Source: a virus. Taken from it: 64,000 nt of DNA. The notes below the pieces were generated by a model. That model had not been told where the DNA came from. It did no database searches and worked only from the letters and a program-made list of their open reading frames with translations. Numbering within the stretch: position 1 is the first letter of the stretch; each line of letters opens with the position of its first letter. This document shows, in pieces, positions 17,019-25,118 of this stretch. Made by a program: the position numbers and the translations under genes. Where the stretch lies: positions 1-64,000 of IMG/VR virus record IMGVR_UViG_3300005613_000051; one strand, given 5' to 3'.

Positions 17019-17366
17019 GTGGTTCCTATCATTATTGAATCAAAAAATTTCTGTAAAGCTATTTCTTGGTTTATGCCTGTGGGAGCTATTACCTTATACC
17101 CCTTTATTATATGTCGAGATAAAAGTAATCAAGTGATGATTAATCATGAGTCTATCCACATTAAACAACAATTAGAATTATGTATATTGCCATTTTTTAT
17201 CCTTTATTTTTTAAATTGGATATACAATTTAATCAAGTATAGGGGTGACCCCAACAAATCCTATTTAGAAATAATTTTTGAAAAAGAAGCTTATGCTAAG
17301 GAACGTGATTTTAAATATTTGTTATCCCGACCTAAATGGTCCTGTTTTAAAAGAAATCTTAGCTGA
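17019..17366 (+). CDS. Membrane-associated HExxH protein (putative metallopeptidase-like)
   Basis: This 115-residue protein has two hydrophobic segments (about residues 10-30 and 55-73). Between them lies INHESIHIKQQLEL, an HExxH zinc-site motif, and a downstream FEKEAYAKERD could supply the third ligand (Glu). This arrangement resembles small membrane proteins known from Bacteroidetes and phages, with an HExxHxxQxxEL pattern and a C-terminal EREAYANE-like motif. Their function is not established. The start is GTG, abutting the previous stop, with AAGGAAG upstream. A proteolytic role in the inner membrane is possible but inferred. Confidence 0.62.
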   Translation: MVPIIIESKNFCKAISWFMPVGAITLYPFIICRDKSNQVMINHESIHIKQQLELCILPFFILYFLNWIYNLIKYRGDPNKSYLEIIFEKEAYAKERDFKYLLSRPKWSCFKRNLS

Positions 17367-17518
17367 TACTTTCTAGTTTATTAATTTTCCTTTAAACATA
17401 AGCATTTCAGAATAAATCTTATTAAAAACAAGTTTACTATAATCTAGTTATATCCTTGAAATCAGGTATTAGAAAATTTTTTATTAATAATCTCGTTAAA
17501 GAGTATAGGAGAAATTAT

Positions 17519-17665
17519 ATGTCATTTATTAAGCGATGTGTGAGTACCATAATTAAGTGTGGTTGTGGAAAACCAAGTGTAATTAATTATAGAGGAAAAT
17601 GGTATTGTGTTGATTGTTTAAATAATTTAAAAAAATCCAAAAAAACTCTTAAAAAAACCTTATAG
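17519..17665 (+). CDS. Small zinc-ribbon-like protein
   Basis: A 48-residue product starts at the ATG that follows AGGAGAAATT. A longer TTG-initiated reading is possible but has no ribosome binding site. Cys pairs in KCGCGKP and WYCVDCL, 16 residues apart, form a treble-clef or ribbon-like metal site, and the tail is Lys-rich, so nucleic-acid or ribosome contact is plausible. It is followed by the HELGH gene after 15 bp. Confidence 0.6.
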   Translation: MSFIKRCVSTIIKCGCGKPSVINYRGKWYCVDCLNNLKKSKKTLKKTL

Positions 17666-17680
17666 GTTTTGGAGGCTTCG

Positions 17681-17986
17681 ATGAAATATGATCTCACTGT
17701 AGGTATTTTTGAGTGGGAATTAGATGATGAAGTTGGAGAAGAGGAAATGGATGGGGATTTAGGTTTATGTGATTATGAGACATTGAAAATTTCTATTAAA
17801 GAAGGATTAAAGGATCAAATTAAAAAAGTCACAGTTCTTCATGAATTAGGTCATGCTTTTTTTTCTTCAGCAGGATTTGACCCAGAAGAGGAAGAGAGGG
17901 TAGTAGACATCATGGCAGTTCAAATGATTGGGTTCATTCAAAAAAACAAAGAATTTTTTAAATATTATTTTCTAGAGGAAGAATAG
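17681..17986 (+). CDS. Small HExxH metallopeptidase-like protein (ImmA/IrrE-type signature)
   Basis: This 101-residue protein carries VLHELGHAFF, a classic HExxH zinc-binding and catalytic motif, in a helix. It is followed about 20 residues on by an acidic EERVVDIMAVQM helix that could supply the third ligand, as in ImmA/IrrE-like peptidases. It is shorter than usual for that family and lacks a DNA-binding domain. The ATG is chosen because GGAGG lies 6 nt upstream; a TTG 12 nt further upstream overlaps that site. It may cleave a host regulator or a phage protein, but the substrate is unknown. Acidic residues dominate the N-terminus (DDEVGEEEMDGD). Confidence 0.68.
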   Translation: MKYDLTVGIFEWELDDEVGEEEMDGDLGLCDYETLKISIKEGLKDQIKKVTVLHELGHAFFSSAGFDPEEEERVVDIMAVQMIGFIQKNKEFFKYYFLEEE

Positions 17987-18087
17987 GATATTTAAAGTTA
18001 TCTTACCGTTATAATCATATAGTTGTTATCTATTAATATTAAGGGTTTCAGTAGTATTAACTTTTGAGGACATATGAGGAGAGATCA

Positions 18088-18504
18088 ATGGACAAAGTAC
18101 TAAAAGACTTAAAGAAACTTAAGAACATTTATTATGAGACTGAAAAGTGTAAACTTGGAGACGAATTAGAGGTTACTCTAAGATTACTAACTTCAGAAGA
18201 AGAAACCGAAGTACATAGTTTTTCTACTAAGTATGAGCAAGGTATTGCTTATCTTTATTCTGTAAAAAGAGAAACTTTAGCAAGATCTATTGTTGAATTA
18301 AATGGGAGTCTCATTCCTGAAATTATTGAAGATGATGACCTTGGTAAAGTTCAGAAACATGTTTGGCTTCGTGATAATATTATTAAGGGGTGGAGTCAAG
18401 TTTTAATTGACGAGTTGTGGCAAAAATATGCGAAACTTCTTCTTAGAGTGGAAGAGAAGATTGGAGTTTCATTTAAGGAAGAAGACGAAAAAGAGAAGGA
18501 ATGA
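18088..18504 (+). CDS. Putative tail assembly chaperone / baseplate assembly protein
   Basis: This 138-residue acidic helical protein lies two genes upstream of the tape measure gene, the usual site for tail assembly chaperones. The segment LGDELEVTLRLLTSEEETEV resembles the opening of several such proteins, and the C-terminus is a charged helix (GVSFKEEDEKEKE). The ATG follows GAGGAGAG, and an in-frame TTG 24 nt earlier overlaps that site and is less likely. Its TGA overlaps the next ATG (ATGA). No standard slippery heptamer was found in the overlap. Assignment rests on position more than on sequence. Confidence 0.6.
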   Translation: MDKVLKDLKKLKNIYYETEKCKLGDELEVTLRLLTSEEETEVHSFSTKYEQGIAYLYSVKRETLARSIVELNGSLIPEIIEDDDLGKVQKHVWLRDNIIKGWSQVLIDELWQKYAKLLLRVEEKIGVSFKEEDEKEKE

Positions 18505-19709
18505 AAAAGAATAGGTATAAGGACTTAGAGGATCTATTATATATTGGCTTTATACCCTATAAAACTAGAATAGGTAACTTAGATTTTGTTTTTAAATCGG
18601 TCAGTGATTTAGAATACCAAAAAACTAGTTTAATGAGTGGTATAAAAGATGACTTTTTTTATAACTCTAAGTTTCATCGTAATTATTTATATCATTCTAT
18701 TTTCATGATTAATGGGACAAATGTATTAGAAAAAAGGGAGTTTTATTATAATGATCTTATAGATATTTTTAAAGAGTCACCTTCTTTTTTAATCAATAAA
18801 ATATTTAATATTTTAGATAAATTAGCAACTAGATTAAATAAGTGTATAAATTTAGTAGAACCTTATGCTTATGAAAATAATTCTAGATATAGCTGGTTGA
18901 GTAAAAGAAATAGTATACTCAATAGTTATCAGCACACCGGAATAAAAGGTACCGAAGAATTAGGATTAAATCAGTTTCAAAAGTATTGGTCAGTTTTAAA
19001 TATAAGAGAAGATGAAAAAGAATCTTTTGAAGAAAGATATAGCCTAGCTAAATTTTTAGCATCTTTTACAGACCCCAAATCAATTAGAAAAATTGATGGT
19101 CAGGATAAAGCTAAAAAAGAAGAAGAAGAGAAAAAAAGAGAAAGAATAAAATTATATGGTACTGAAGAAGAAAAATTAAAATATTTGGATCCAACTTCTA
19201 CCCGAGACGGCATTATAGCTGAATTAGAAAAACAAATGAGAGGAGATAAGGATGCTCATGATAAAGCTATAGAAGAACATGAGAAAAAACTTCGAGCTAA
19301 TATGCTGAAACAGATGCAAGAACTTAAAAATATGCAAGAATCTAGAAAGAAAGAAAATATTTTTATTGATGAAGCAAGACCTATCTCTAAAGAAGAAATG
19401 TTAGAAAGAATTAATAAAAATAAAAAATCTCCAAAAGTATTCTTAAAGTCTATAGATGAAAATGAATCAAAGTATATGGAAATGTCCAATGTAAAAACAG
19501 AAGATATTTTAGAAGAATCTGGACTTACTACAGAAGGTTATAATCATTTAGTTAATAATGAGATGTTTAAAGATAAATACAAAAAGATAGAAGATAGAGA
19601 AGATAATACCACTCAGAAATATTTAGAAGAACAGAAAAGATTAGCAGCATATGCTGGCATAGATGATGAGGAAACTAATTTTGATTTTCCAAATTTGAGG
19701 AATAGATAA
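18501..19709 (+). CDS. Putative tail assembly protein preceding the tape measure
   Basis: This 402-residue protein has an N-terminal globular part (1-180, rich in Phe, Tyr and Leu) and a long charged, coiled-coil-rich C-terminal part with Lys/Glu runs such as AKKEEEEKKRERIK and KAIEEHEKKL. It is coupled to the preceding gene by ATGA and to the tape measure gene by TAATG. That position, between a small acidic protein and the tape measure, suits a chaperone or baseplate-hub assembly factor that coats or delivers the tape measure. No family was recognised directly. Confidence 0.6.
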   Translation: MKKNRYKDLEDLLYIGFIPYKTRIGNLDFVFKSVSDLEYQKTSLMSGIKDDFFYNSKFHRNYLYHSIFMINGTNVLEKREFYYNDLIDIFKESPSFLINKIFNILDKLATRLNKCINLVEPYAYENNSRYSWLSKRNSILNSYQHTGIKGTEELGLNQFQKYWSVLNIREDEKESFEERYSLAKFLASFTDPKSIRKIDGQDKAKKEEEEKKRERIKLYGTEEEKLKYLDPTSTRDGIIAELEKQMRGDKDAHDKAIEEHEKKLRANMLKQMQELKNMQESRKKENIFIDEARPISKEEMLERINKNKKSPKVFLKSIDENESKYMEMSNVKTEDILEESGLTTEGYNHLVNNEMFKDKYKKIEDREDNTTQKYLEEQKRLAAYAGIDDEETNFDFPNLRNR

Positions 19710-22700
19710 TGGCTGATAACAATGTTAAAAAAATAAACCAAATTGCTAAAAATTTAGAAAATCTTACAAAGCATCTTAGAGATACGGATAATACACAAAA
19801 AAGAACATTTAATAATATTGATAGTAATGCTAAAAAAGCTAGTAAGACTACCAAAGAACTTACAAAAAACTTTGAGAATTTTGATAAAGTATTATCAGGA
19901 ATAACTTCTCAAGAGTTTACCAAGTCATTAAAAGATATGCCTAATTACATTAAAGGTGTAAGTAAACTTACCTCATCTTATACAAAGTATACTCGTGAGG
20001 TAGGGCGTACTAATGAAATGTTCAAAACTTTAGGTATTTCTTTTAATAAAACAATGCATGATTTAGAAGGTAAATCTAAGAATGTTGCTAACGCAATGTC
20101 TGATTTAATGAATCGTGCTAATAAATTTGCAAATATAAAAGATAATATCTCTGGAATACCAAAAAAACTTAAAGAGATTCAAGATGCTATGGGTGATTCC
20201 CCTGAAATTAAGGTGGGTTCTATAGAAAAACTTAATTCTTTAGTAGATAATCTTGAGGGTAAAGTAAGTAAGGTTGATTTTGACGATATTAAAAAGAGCT
20301 TATCTAAAATAGGAAAAGGAGAAGAAATTTCTGATGTTACTAAAGAAATTCAAGATAAGTTAAACAATGTAAAAATAGAACCATTAATAATAGGTGGAGA
20401 AGAAACTGGTAAACAACTAGTTAATGAAATTAGTACTGAATTAAATAAAATGGGGAATCTTGCCCCTGGAGATTCCTTAATAGATACTTTTCGTGAAAGT
20501 ATAAAAGAATTAAGTAAAGATGATTCTTTTAAACAAGTTGTAGAAAATAATAAAGAAGCAATTGATGAATTTGAAAAAATCTTAAAAAAACCTGGTGTTA
20601 CCTATACAGAAGTATCCGATAAAATGATGCAAATTAATAGTGCATTAAAAGAATCCATGAATGGTTTTTTTGAAAATTTTCGTAAAGATGCTGCTAACTT
20701 AGAAAATGATCAAAATCTTATAATTAAAAAACAAGAAGAACTTTCTGATAAATTTAAAAAAGGATATCAGTTAACTTTTTTAACTGAAGAAGCAATATCC
20801 CAATTTCAAGGGGTCATGGCACAACTTTCTGCAGATACACTTGACCTTCAAGCTAATAACATTATTCCTGATGAACAATTACTTAAAACTGGGGAAATGG
20901 AAAAAGCTTTAAAAAAATTAGTTCAACTTAATGAAGAAAATAAAGAGATACAACAAGATTTATCTGTTCCAGAAGAAAAAAGAAAAAAGACTATTGAACA
21001 AATTAAGCAAGCTGAACAAAAGAATATAAGTGCTATTAAAGATCAGATTAGATATATGAAAGATCTTGAAAAGAGTTCAGAAGGATATGCTAAGAATTTA
21101 ATAGCTGGTGCAGAAAAAGGTTTTGGAGAAGATAAAGCTGAAGGATTTTCTAACGAATTATTTAAAATAAATGGTTATCTTCAGAAAACAGGAAATTCTT
21201 TAGGAGAAAATAGTCTTATAGGAAAGGGACTTAAAAGTCTCGGAGGTTTAGCAGGTAGCTTTGGTGGTAAATTAAAACAACTAGCTTTTCCAGTAGGTTT
21301 GATTACAGGAGCTATTTCCTTAACTAAATTTCTATTAAAAGTAGAATCACAATATGCAAAAATGAGTCAAGAAATTGTTGGAACAGGTGCTTTAATGACT
21401 ACCTCTGCTAAGGATATGGGTTCCGCTTTAGATTCTCTTAATATCAAAGCAAGTAATATGGAAGGACTTCTAGCAGCAGCTATGGGAAGTAAAGATTTAG
21501 CTCTAGCTAGAGGAGAAATATTAGATGTAGTAAATACTTTAAATAGTGCTGGTATTCCTGCAAAAAAATTAAAAGAACAAATGAAAGGAGTCGCTACAAC
21601 TGCTGCTGAAGCAAAAAATGAATTTTTAGGTGCTGCAGCACAAGTAACTACTTTTTCTTATAATCTAGGTATAAGTAAAGGACAAGTTGCAGGAATGATT
21701 GGTGAGATGGGACATGAATTCGGTTCTACTATGGGTAGTGTAAAAGATACCTTTGCAAATATCACTGCTTCTGCTCAAGCTTCGGATATGAGTACTAATA
21801 GATTTTTAGCTACAGTACAAACAACTACTGCAGGTATGAGTTTTTATGAAGAACAAGTAAGTGATGTGGCGAAGATAATGGGTCATCTAAGTAAAACCAC
21901 CAATATGTCTGGAACTGATCTAGAAAAATTTGGTAAAGCTATGGGTGGTATGTCCGAAAGTACCGATCAAGCTATGAAAGGTTTAGCTATGATGCAGGCT
22001 ATGGGCGGTAAAGCTTCTTTATCCGGTCTTGCAGATAAAGTTACTAAGTCTATGGCTGGTTTGGATGAGAAAATAGCTAAAGCTAGATCAAGAGGGGATA
22101 CTGATACTGTAAAAACACTAGAAGCTCAAAAGAGAAATTCAGAAGAATTGAGATCTGCTTTACAATCTGGAGATTTACCTAAAGCTGCATATATGATGAA
22201 GATGGCATCGGGGGATGTGAAAAAAGCCTTAACAGCAGGTCAATTGGAGTTTGTAGCTAAAGCTTCCGGCGGAGATAGAATGGTCGGAGAAAAATTAGCT
22301 GGAAGTTTTGGAAATGAATTAAAAGATTTCTATAATACTATGCAAGCTAAAGGAATAACTGTTTCACAATTACAAACAGATCCTGAAATTGTAGGAAAAT
22401 TTGATGAGCAGAGAGATGCTGCTAAAGAAGCCGATAAAAAAGCAGGAGATGTTCGTAATAAAACTTTAGTTGCTGCGCAAGAAACAGCTACTATTCTAGG
22501 AGGAAAAATTTTACCTCTTCTTTATGGTATGACAGCTATGATGGCAGCAGGTGGGGGATTGTCAGGTCTAATCAAACTCTTCAAAGGAGGAGGATTATTT
22601 GGTAAAGGTGGTGTTGGTGGAGGACTCTTAGATAAACTCTCCGGCATGGGCAAAATGGGTGCTGGAACTGCTATTAGACAAGGTGCTGGAGGAATGCTGA

Positions 22701-23356
22701 GAGGAATTGGGGGAATGGCAAAAGGAGCTAGAGGTTTATTAAATACTGCGGGTGGAGGTGTTGCTGCTTTTGGATTATTAACCTCTTCCCTTGAAAATGT
22801 TTGGACTATGATATCCGATGGTCCAGAAAAATTTGAAAAAGATTTAAAAGATAAATATGATGCTCGTTCTTTTGCAGAAAAGTTAATGCACCCTATAGAT
22901 ACCCTTACAACTTTGGGTCACAAAGTTGGGGATTGGATGTTAGATACTTTTAATCTAGGTGGTATGGATAAAGATGTTAAAGAAGGTTTTGATAAAAAAG
23001 ATAAAGAATTAAAAGATAAGAAAGCTAAAATGTTAGCAGATGCTAATTTAGCAAGAAAAGAACAAGGTCTTGAAGAGTTTGGTAGTTATGAAGCTTGGAA
23101 AACACATAAACGAGCTAATAAGATCATTCCTCCAGCTACAGATTTAAATCCTGCAATAGATATTACTAGATTGGGAAGAAATCCTGAAAAAAATATATCT
23201 TTAGCAAGACCATCCATTTCAAATAATAAAAGCATTACCAGTAATTCTGATAATAAAGTAGTTAATAATATTACTATTAATGGAGTGGATACTGAAAAAG
23301 CAATGAAATATGTAGATCATAAAATTAATCGAACAGATATTCAGGTGAATAAATGA
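19709..23356 (+). CDS. Tape measure protein
   Basis: This 1215-residue protein sets tail length. The first about 550 residues are charged, coiled-coil-rich helix. A hydrophobic stretch (FPVGLITGAISLTKFLLKV) appears near residue 535. A second, Gly/Ala/Met-rich hydrophobic region near residues 935-1035 (MTAMMAAGGGLSGLI and following) is of the type that inserts into the host membrane on DNA delivery. At the usual ratio of about 0.15 nm per residue the tail would be about 180 nm. The gene starts inside TAATG, and its end overlaps the next gene as ATGA. No lysozyme or peptidase domain is evident inside it. Confidence 0.9.
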   Translation: MADNNVKKINQIAKNLENLTKHLRDTDNTQKRTFNNIDSNAKKASKTTKELTKNFENFDKVLSGITSQEFTKSLKDMPNYIKGVSKLTSSYTKYTREVGRTNEMFKTLGISFNKTMHDLEGKSKNVANAMSDLMNRANKFANIKDNISGIPKKLKEIQDAMGDSPEIKVGSIEKLNSLVDNLEGKVSKVDFDDIKKSLSKIGKGEEISDVTKEIQDKLNNVKIEPLIIGGEETGKQLVNEISTELNKMGNLAPGDSLIDTFRESIKELSKDDSFKQVVENNKEAIDEFEKILKKPGVTYTEVSDKMMQINSALKESMNGFFENFRKDAANLENDQNLIIKKQEELSDKFKKGYQLTFLTEEAISQFQGVMAQLSADTLDLQANNIIPDEQLLKTGEMEKALKKLVQLNEENKEIQQDLSVPEEKRKKTIEQIKQAEQKNISAIKDQIRYMKDLEKSSEGYAKNLIAGAEKGFGEDKAEGFSNELFKINGYLQKTGNSLGENSLIGKGLKSLGGLAGSFGGKLKQLAFPVGLITGAISLTKFLLKVESQYAKMSQEIVGTGALMTTSAKDMGSALDSLNIKASNMEGLLAAAMGSKDLALARGEILDVVNTLNSAGIPAKKLKEQMKGVATTAAEAKNEFLGAAAQVTTFSYNLGISKGQVAGMIGEMGHEFGSTMGSVKDTFANITASAQASDMSTNRFLATVQTTTAGMSFYEEQVSDVAKIMGHLSKTTNMSGTDLEKFGKAMGGMSESTDQAMKGLAMMQAMGGKASLSGLADKVTKSMAGLDEKIAKARSRGDTDTVKTLEAQKRNSEELRSALQSGDLPKAAYMMKMASGDVKKALTAGQLEFVAKASGGDRMVGEKLAGSFGNELKDFYNTMQAKGITVSQLQTDPEIVGKFDEQRDAAKEADKKAGDVRNKTLVAAQETATILGGKILPLLYGMTAMMAAGGGLSGLIKLFKGGGLFGKGGVGGGLLDKLSGMGKMGAGTAIRQGAGGMLRGIGGMAKGARGLLNTAGGGVAAFGLLTSSLENVWTMISDGPEKFEKDLKDKYDARSFAEKLMHPIDTLTTLGHKVGDWMLDTFNLGGMDKDVKEGFDKKDKELKDKKAKMLADANLARKEQGLEEFGSYEAWKTHKRANKIIPPATDLNPAIDITRLGRNPEKNISLARPSISNNKSITSNSDNKVVNNITINGVDTEKAMKYVDHKINRTDIQVNK

Positions 23357-23868
23357 GTGTAAGAATACCGGTAGCACCTAAGTATGAGACTAGGAGATTA
23401 GCTATTAATATCATAGAAGATTTTTATGAACCTACGGTTATGCTTCCTCCCTTATACTTTCATATAAATCCTCAAAATTTTAATATAAACTATGCTAAAA
23501 AGATAAATCGATATCAAACTTTTAATGCTTATGTAGAGGAATATTGGGGGGATGAATTAGATACAATTACCTGTAATGCCTCAACGGGAGCATTTATATC
23601 TGAAGATTTAGGATTGGACACTATTGGAAGATCTAAAACAGATCCTTATTTTAAATTTAAAGATATTTTGGATGTTTATAGAAATAATGGATGTATCTAT
23701 GACGCTAAAGGAAGAGTTTTAAGAAAAGGAAAAGTAGTTGTTTTCTTTGATCCAGGAACATACTTTGGTTATTTTGAAAATTTTACCTATTCAGAAAGTG
23801 GGGATAGTCCTTTTAAATTTATTTTTAGTTTTTCATTTAAAGTTCAAAAGTCTTATACAGGTGTTTAA
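23353..23868 (+). CDS. Baseplate / tail-tube initiator-like protein (short paralogue)
   Basis: This 171-residue protein has the NPQNF-x-I-x-YAKKIN opening followed by a VEEYWGDELDTI core and a STGAFI strand. This layout occurs in a baseplate/tail-tube connecting family in myoviruses. The final GDSPFKFIFSFSFKVQ strand is also found in the next gene. It lacks the long C-terminal extension of that neighbour. It lies right after the tape measure gene, consistent with the tube-baseplate junction, where it would start tail-tube polymerisation. Family assignment is from recalled motifs. Confidence 0.68.
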   Translation: MSVRIPVAPKYETRRLAINIIEDFYEPTVMLPPLYFHINPQNFNINYAKKINRYQTFNAYVEEYWGDELDTITCNASTGAFISEDLGLDTIGRSKTDPYFKFKDILDVYRNNGCIYDAKGRVLRKGKVVVFFDPGTYFGYFENFTYSESGDSPFKFIFSFSFKVQKSYTGV

Positions 23869-23870
23869 TA

Positions 23871-25109
23871 ATGACAATTAAATCTAGTTTAAATCCCGAT
23901 ATAAAAGGAATCACATTTCCTTCTGATCACCAGTATGTTATTATTGATACTTCAGAAACTCCCAAATATAAAGATTTGCCTAGATTAGCCATGTCTTTTT
24001 GGATTGAATATTCGGGAAATAATATAAAAGATGTCCCCCAACTAACTCTTCTAATTAATCCTCAGAATATGAGTCTTACTTTTGCTAAAAAAATAAATTC
24101 TTCTTTTGCTAGAGATGGTTACATCGTAGAAGAATGGGGAGAAGAACAGGATGTAATCCAATGCTCTGGTAAAATTGGAGGATATTATGTTATACGAGGA
24201 TCTGATTTTAACGGTCCTTCAAAAATTTCAGGATTAAATCGTTATAATAGGAGTAAATCCCTCTCTTTTAAAAATCTTTATAAATTATTATATATTTTTC
24301 GAAATAATGGAGCAATTTATCAAAATGAAACAATGCCAAGAGAAAGCACAAAATTGATACAGCAATCTGGGTATCCCTATATTAATCATAGAATTCCTAA
24401 AGTCATAGAAAATGAAAAAAATAGAATTGATAGACTAGGTGATGTTAAGATGTATTATGATCAAACTATTTATGTAGGAGCTTTTGACACGTTTTCGATA
24501 AATGAAGATGCTAATTCTCCTTATACTCTTGAATATAATTTTCAGTTCACAGTTCAAAGAACAGATACCACTGATTATAGAACATTTGATTCAACAATAC
24601 GTGCTACTCTAGAAAATTCAGATGTTGCTAAAAATTCTAGAGAGGTTAGAACTTTGGTTGAAAACGCTATTAGCATTCAGAAAGAATCAAGAGCACTAGA
24701 AGATAAAAATCTTTCAGAAGTAACTGATTCAGTAGCAGACGTAGCTCTTTCGAAAGATAGCATAGCATCTAATGTAACCCCAAAACAGTTAGCTCAAAGA
24801 GGAGTAAGTCTATTACGAAGTAATGATATGAATCCTACTATTGAAGATAAAGAAAAATATGAAAAAGCTATAGAGACTATAAATAATGGACGAATACAGA
24901 AAAACGTTAGTCTTACTAATCAAGGAAAACAACAATTACGAGATGCTATAAACGATACCGCTGTAAGGGAAAATAGATGGTCAACTACAGAAGCAAGATC
25001 AAAAGCAAATAATTTAGCAGAAGTAATGATTAAAGATCTTCCTAAACCTAAATCTCAAATAAATAAAGAGATTACAGAAAGTACAGGTAAATCTATAAAA
25101 CAGTTATAG
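23871..25109 (+). CDS. Baseplate / tail-tube initiator-like protein (long paralogue)
   Basis: The first about 240 residues of this 412-residue protein repeat the architecture of the preceding one: LLINPQNMSLTFAKKIN, VEEWGEEQDVIQ, KIGGYYV, an FRNNG helix and NSPYTLEYNFQFTVQRT. The extra about 170 C-terminal residues are polar and helical and may extend into the hub. Two related proteins next to each other suggest two stacked rings at the tube-baseplate joint. It is translated 3 nt after the upstream stop codon. Confidence 0.68.
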   Translation: MTIKSSLNPDIKGITFPSDHQYVIIDTSETPKYKDLPRLAMSFWIEYSGNNIKDVPQLTLLINPQNMSLTFAKKINSSFARDGYIVEEWGEEQDVIQCSGKIGGYYVIRGSDFNGPSKISGLNRYNRSKSLSFKNLYKLLYIFRNNGAIYQNETMPRESTKLIQQSGYPYINHRIPKVIENEKNRIDRLGDVKMYYDQTIYVGAFDTFSINEDANSPYTLEYNFQFTVQRTDTTDYRTFDSTIRATLENSDVAKNSREVRTLVENAISIQKESRALEDKNLSEVTDSVADVALSKDSIASNVTPKQLAQRGVSLLRSNDMNPTIEDKEKYEKAIETINNGRIQKNVSLTNQGKQQLRDAINDTAVRENRWSTTEARSKANNLAEVMIKDLPKPKSQINKEITESTGKSIKQL

Positions 25110-25118
25110 GATAATAGA

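Noticed and set aside
18470-18504. Possible programmed -1 frameshift between the two genes before the tape measure.
   Set aside because: The -1 frame is open for a few codons, but no X-XXY-YYZ heptamer is in register and the second gene has its own ATG in an ATGA overlap.
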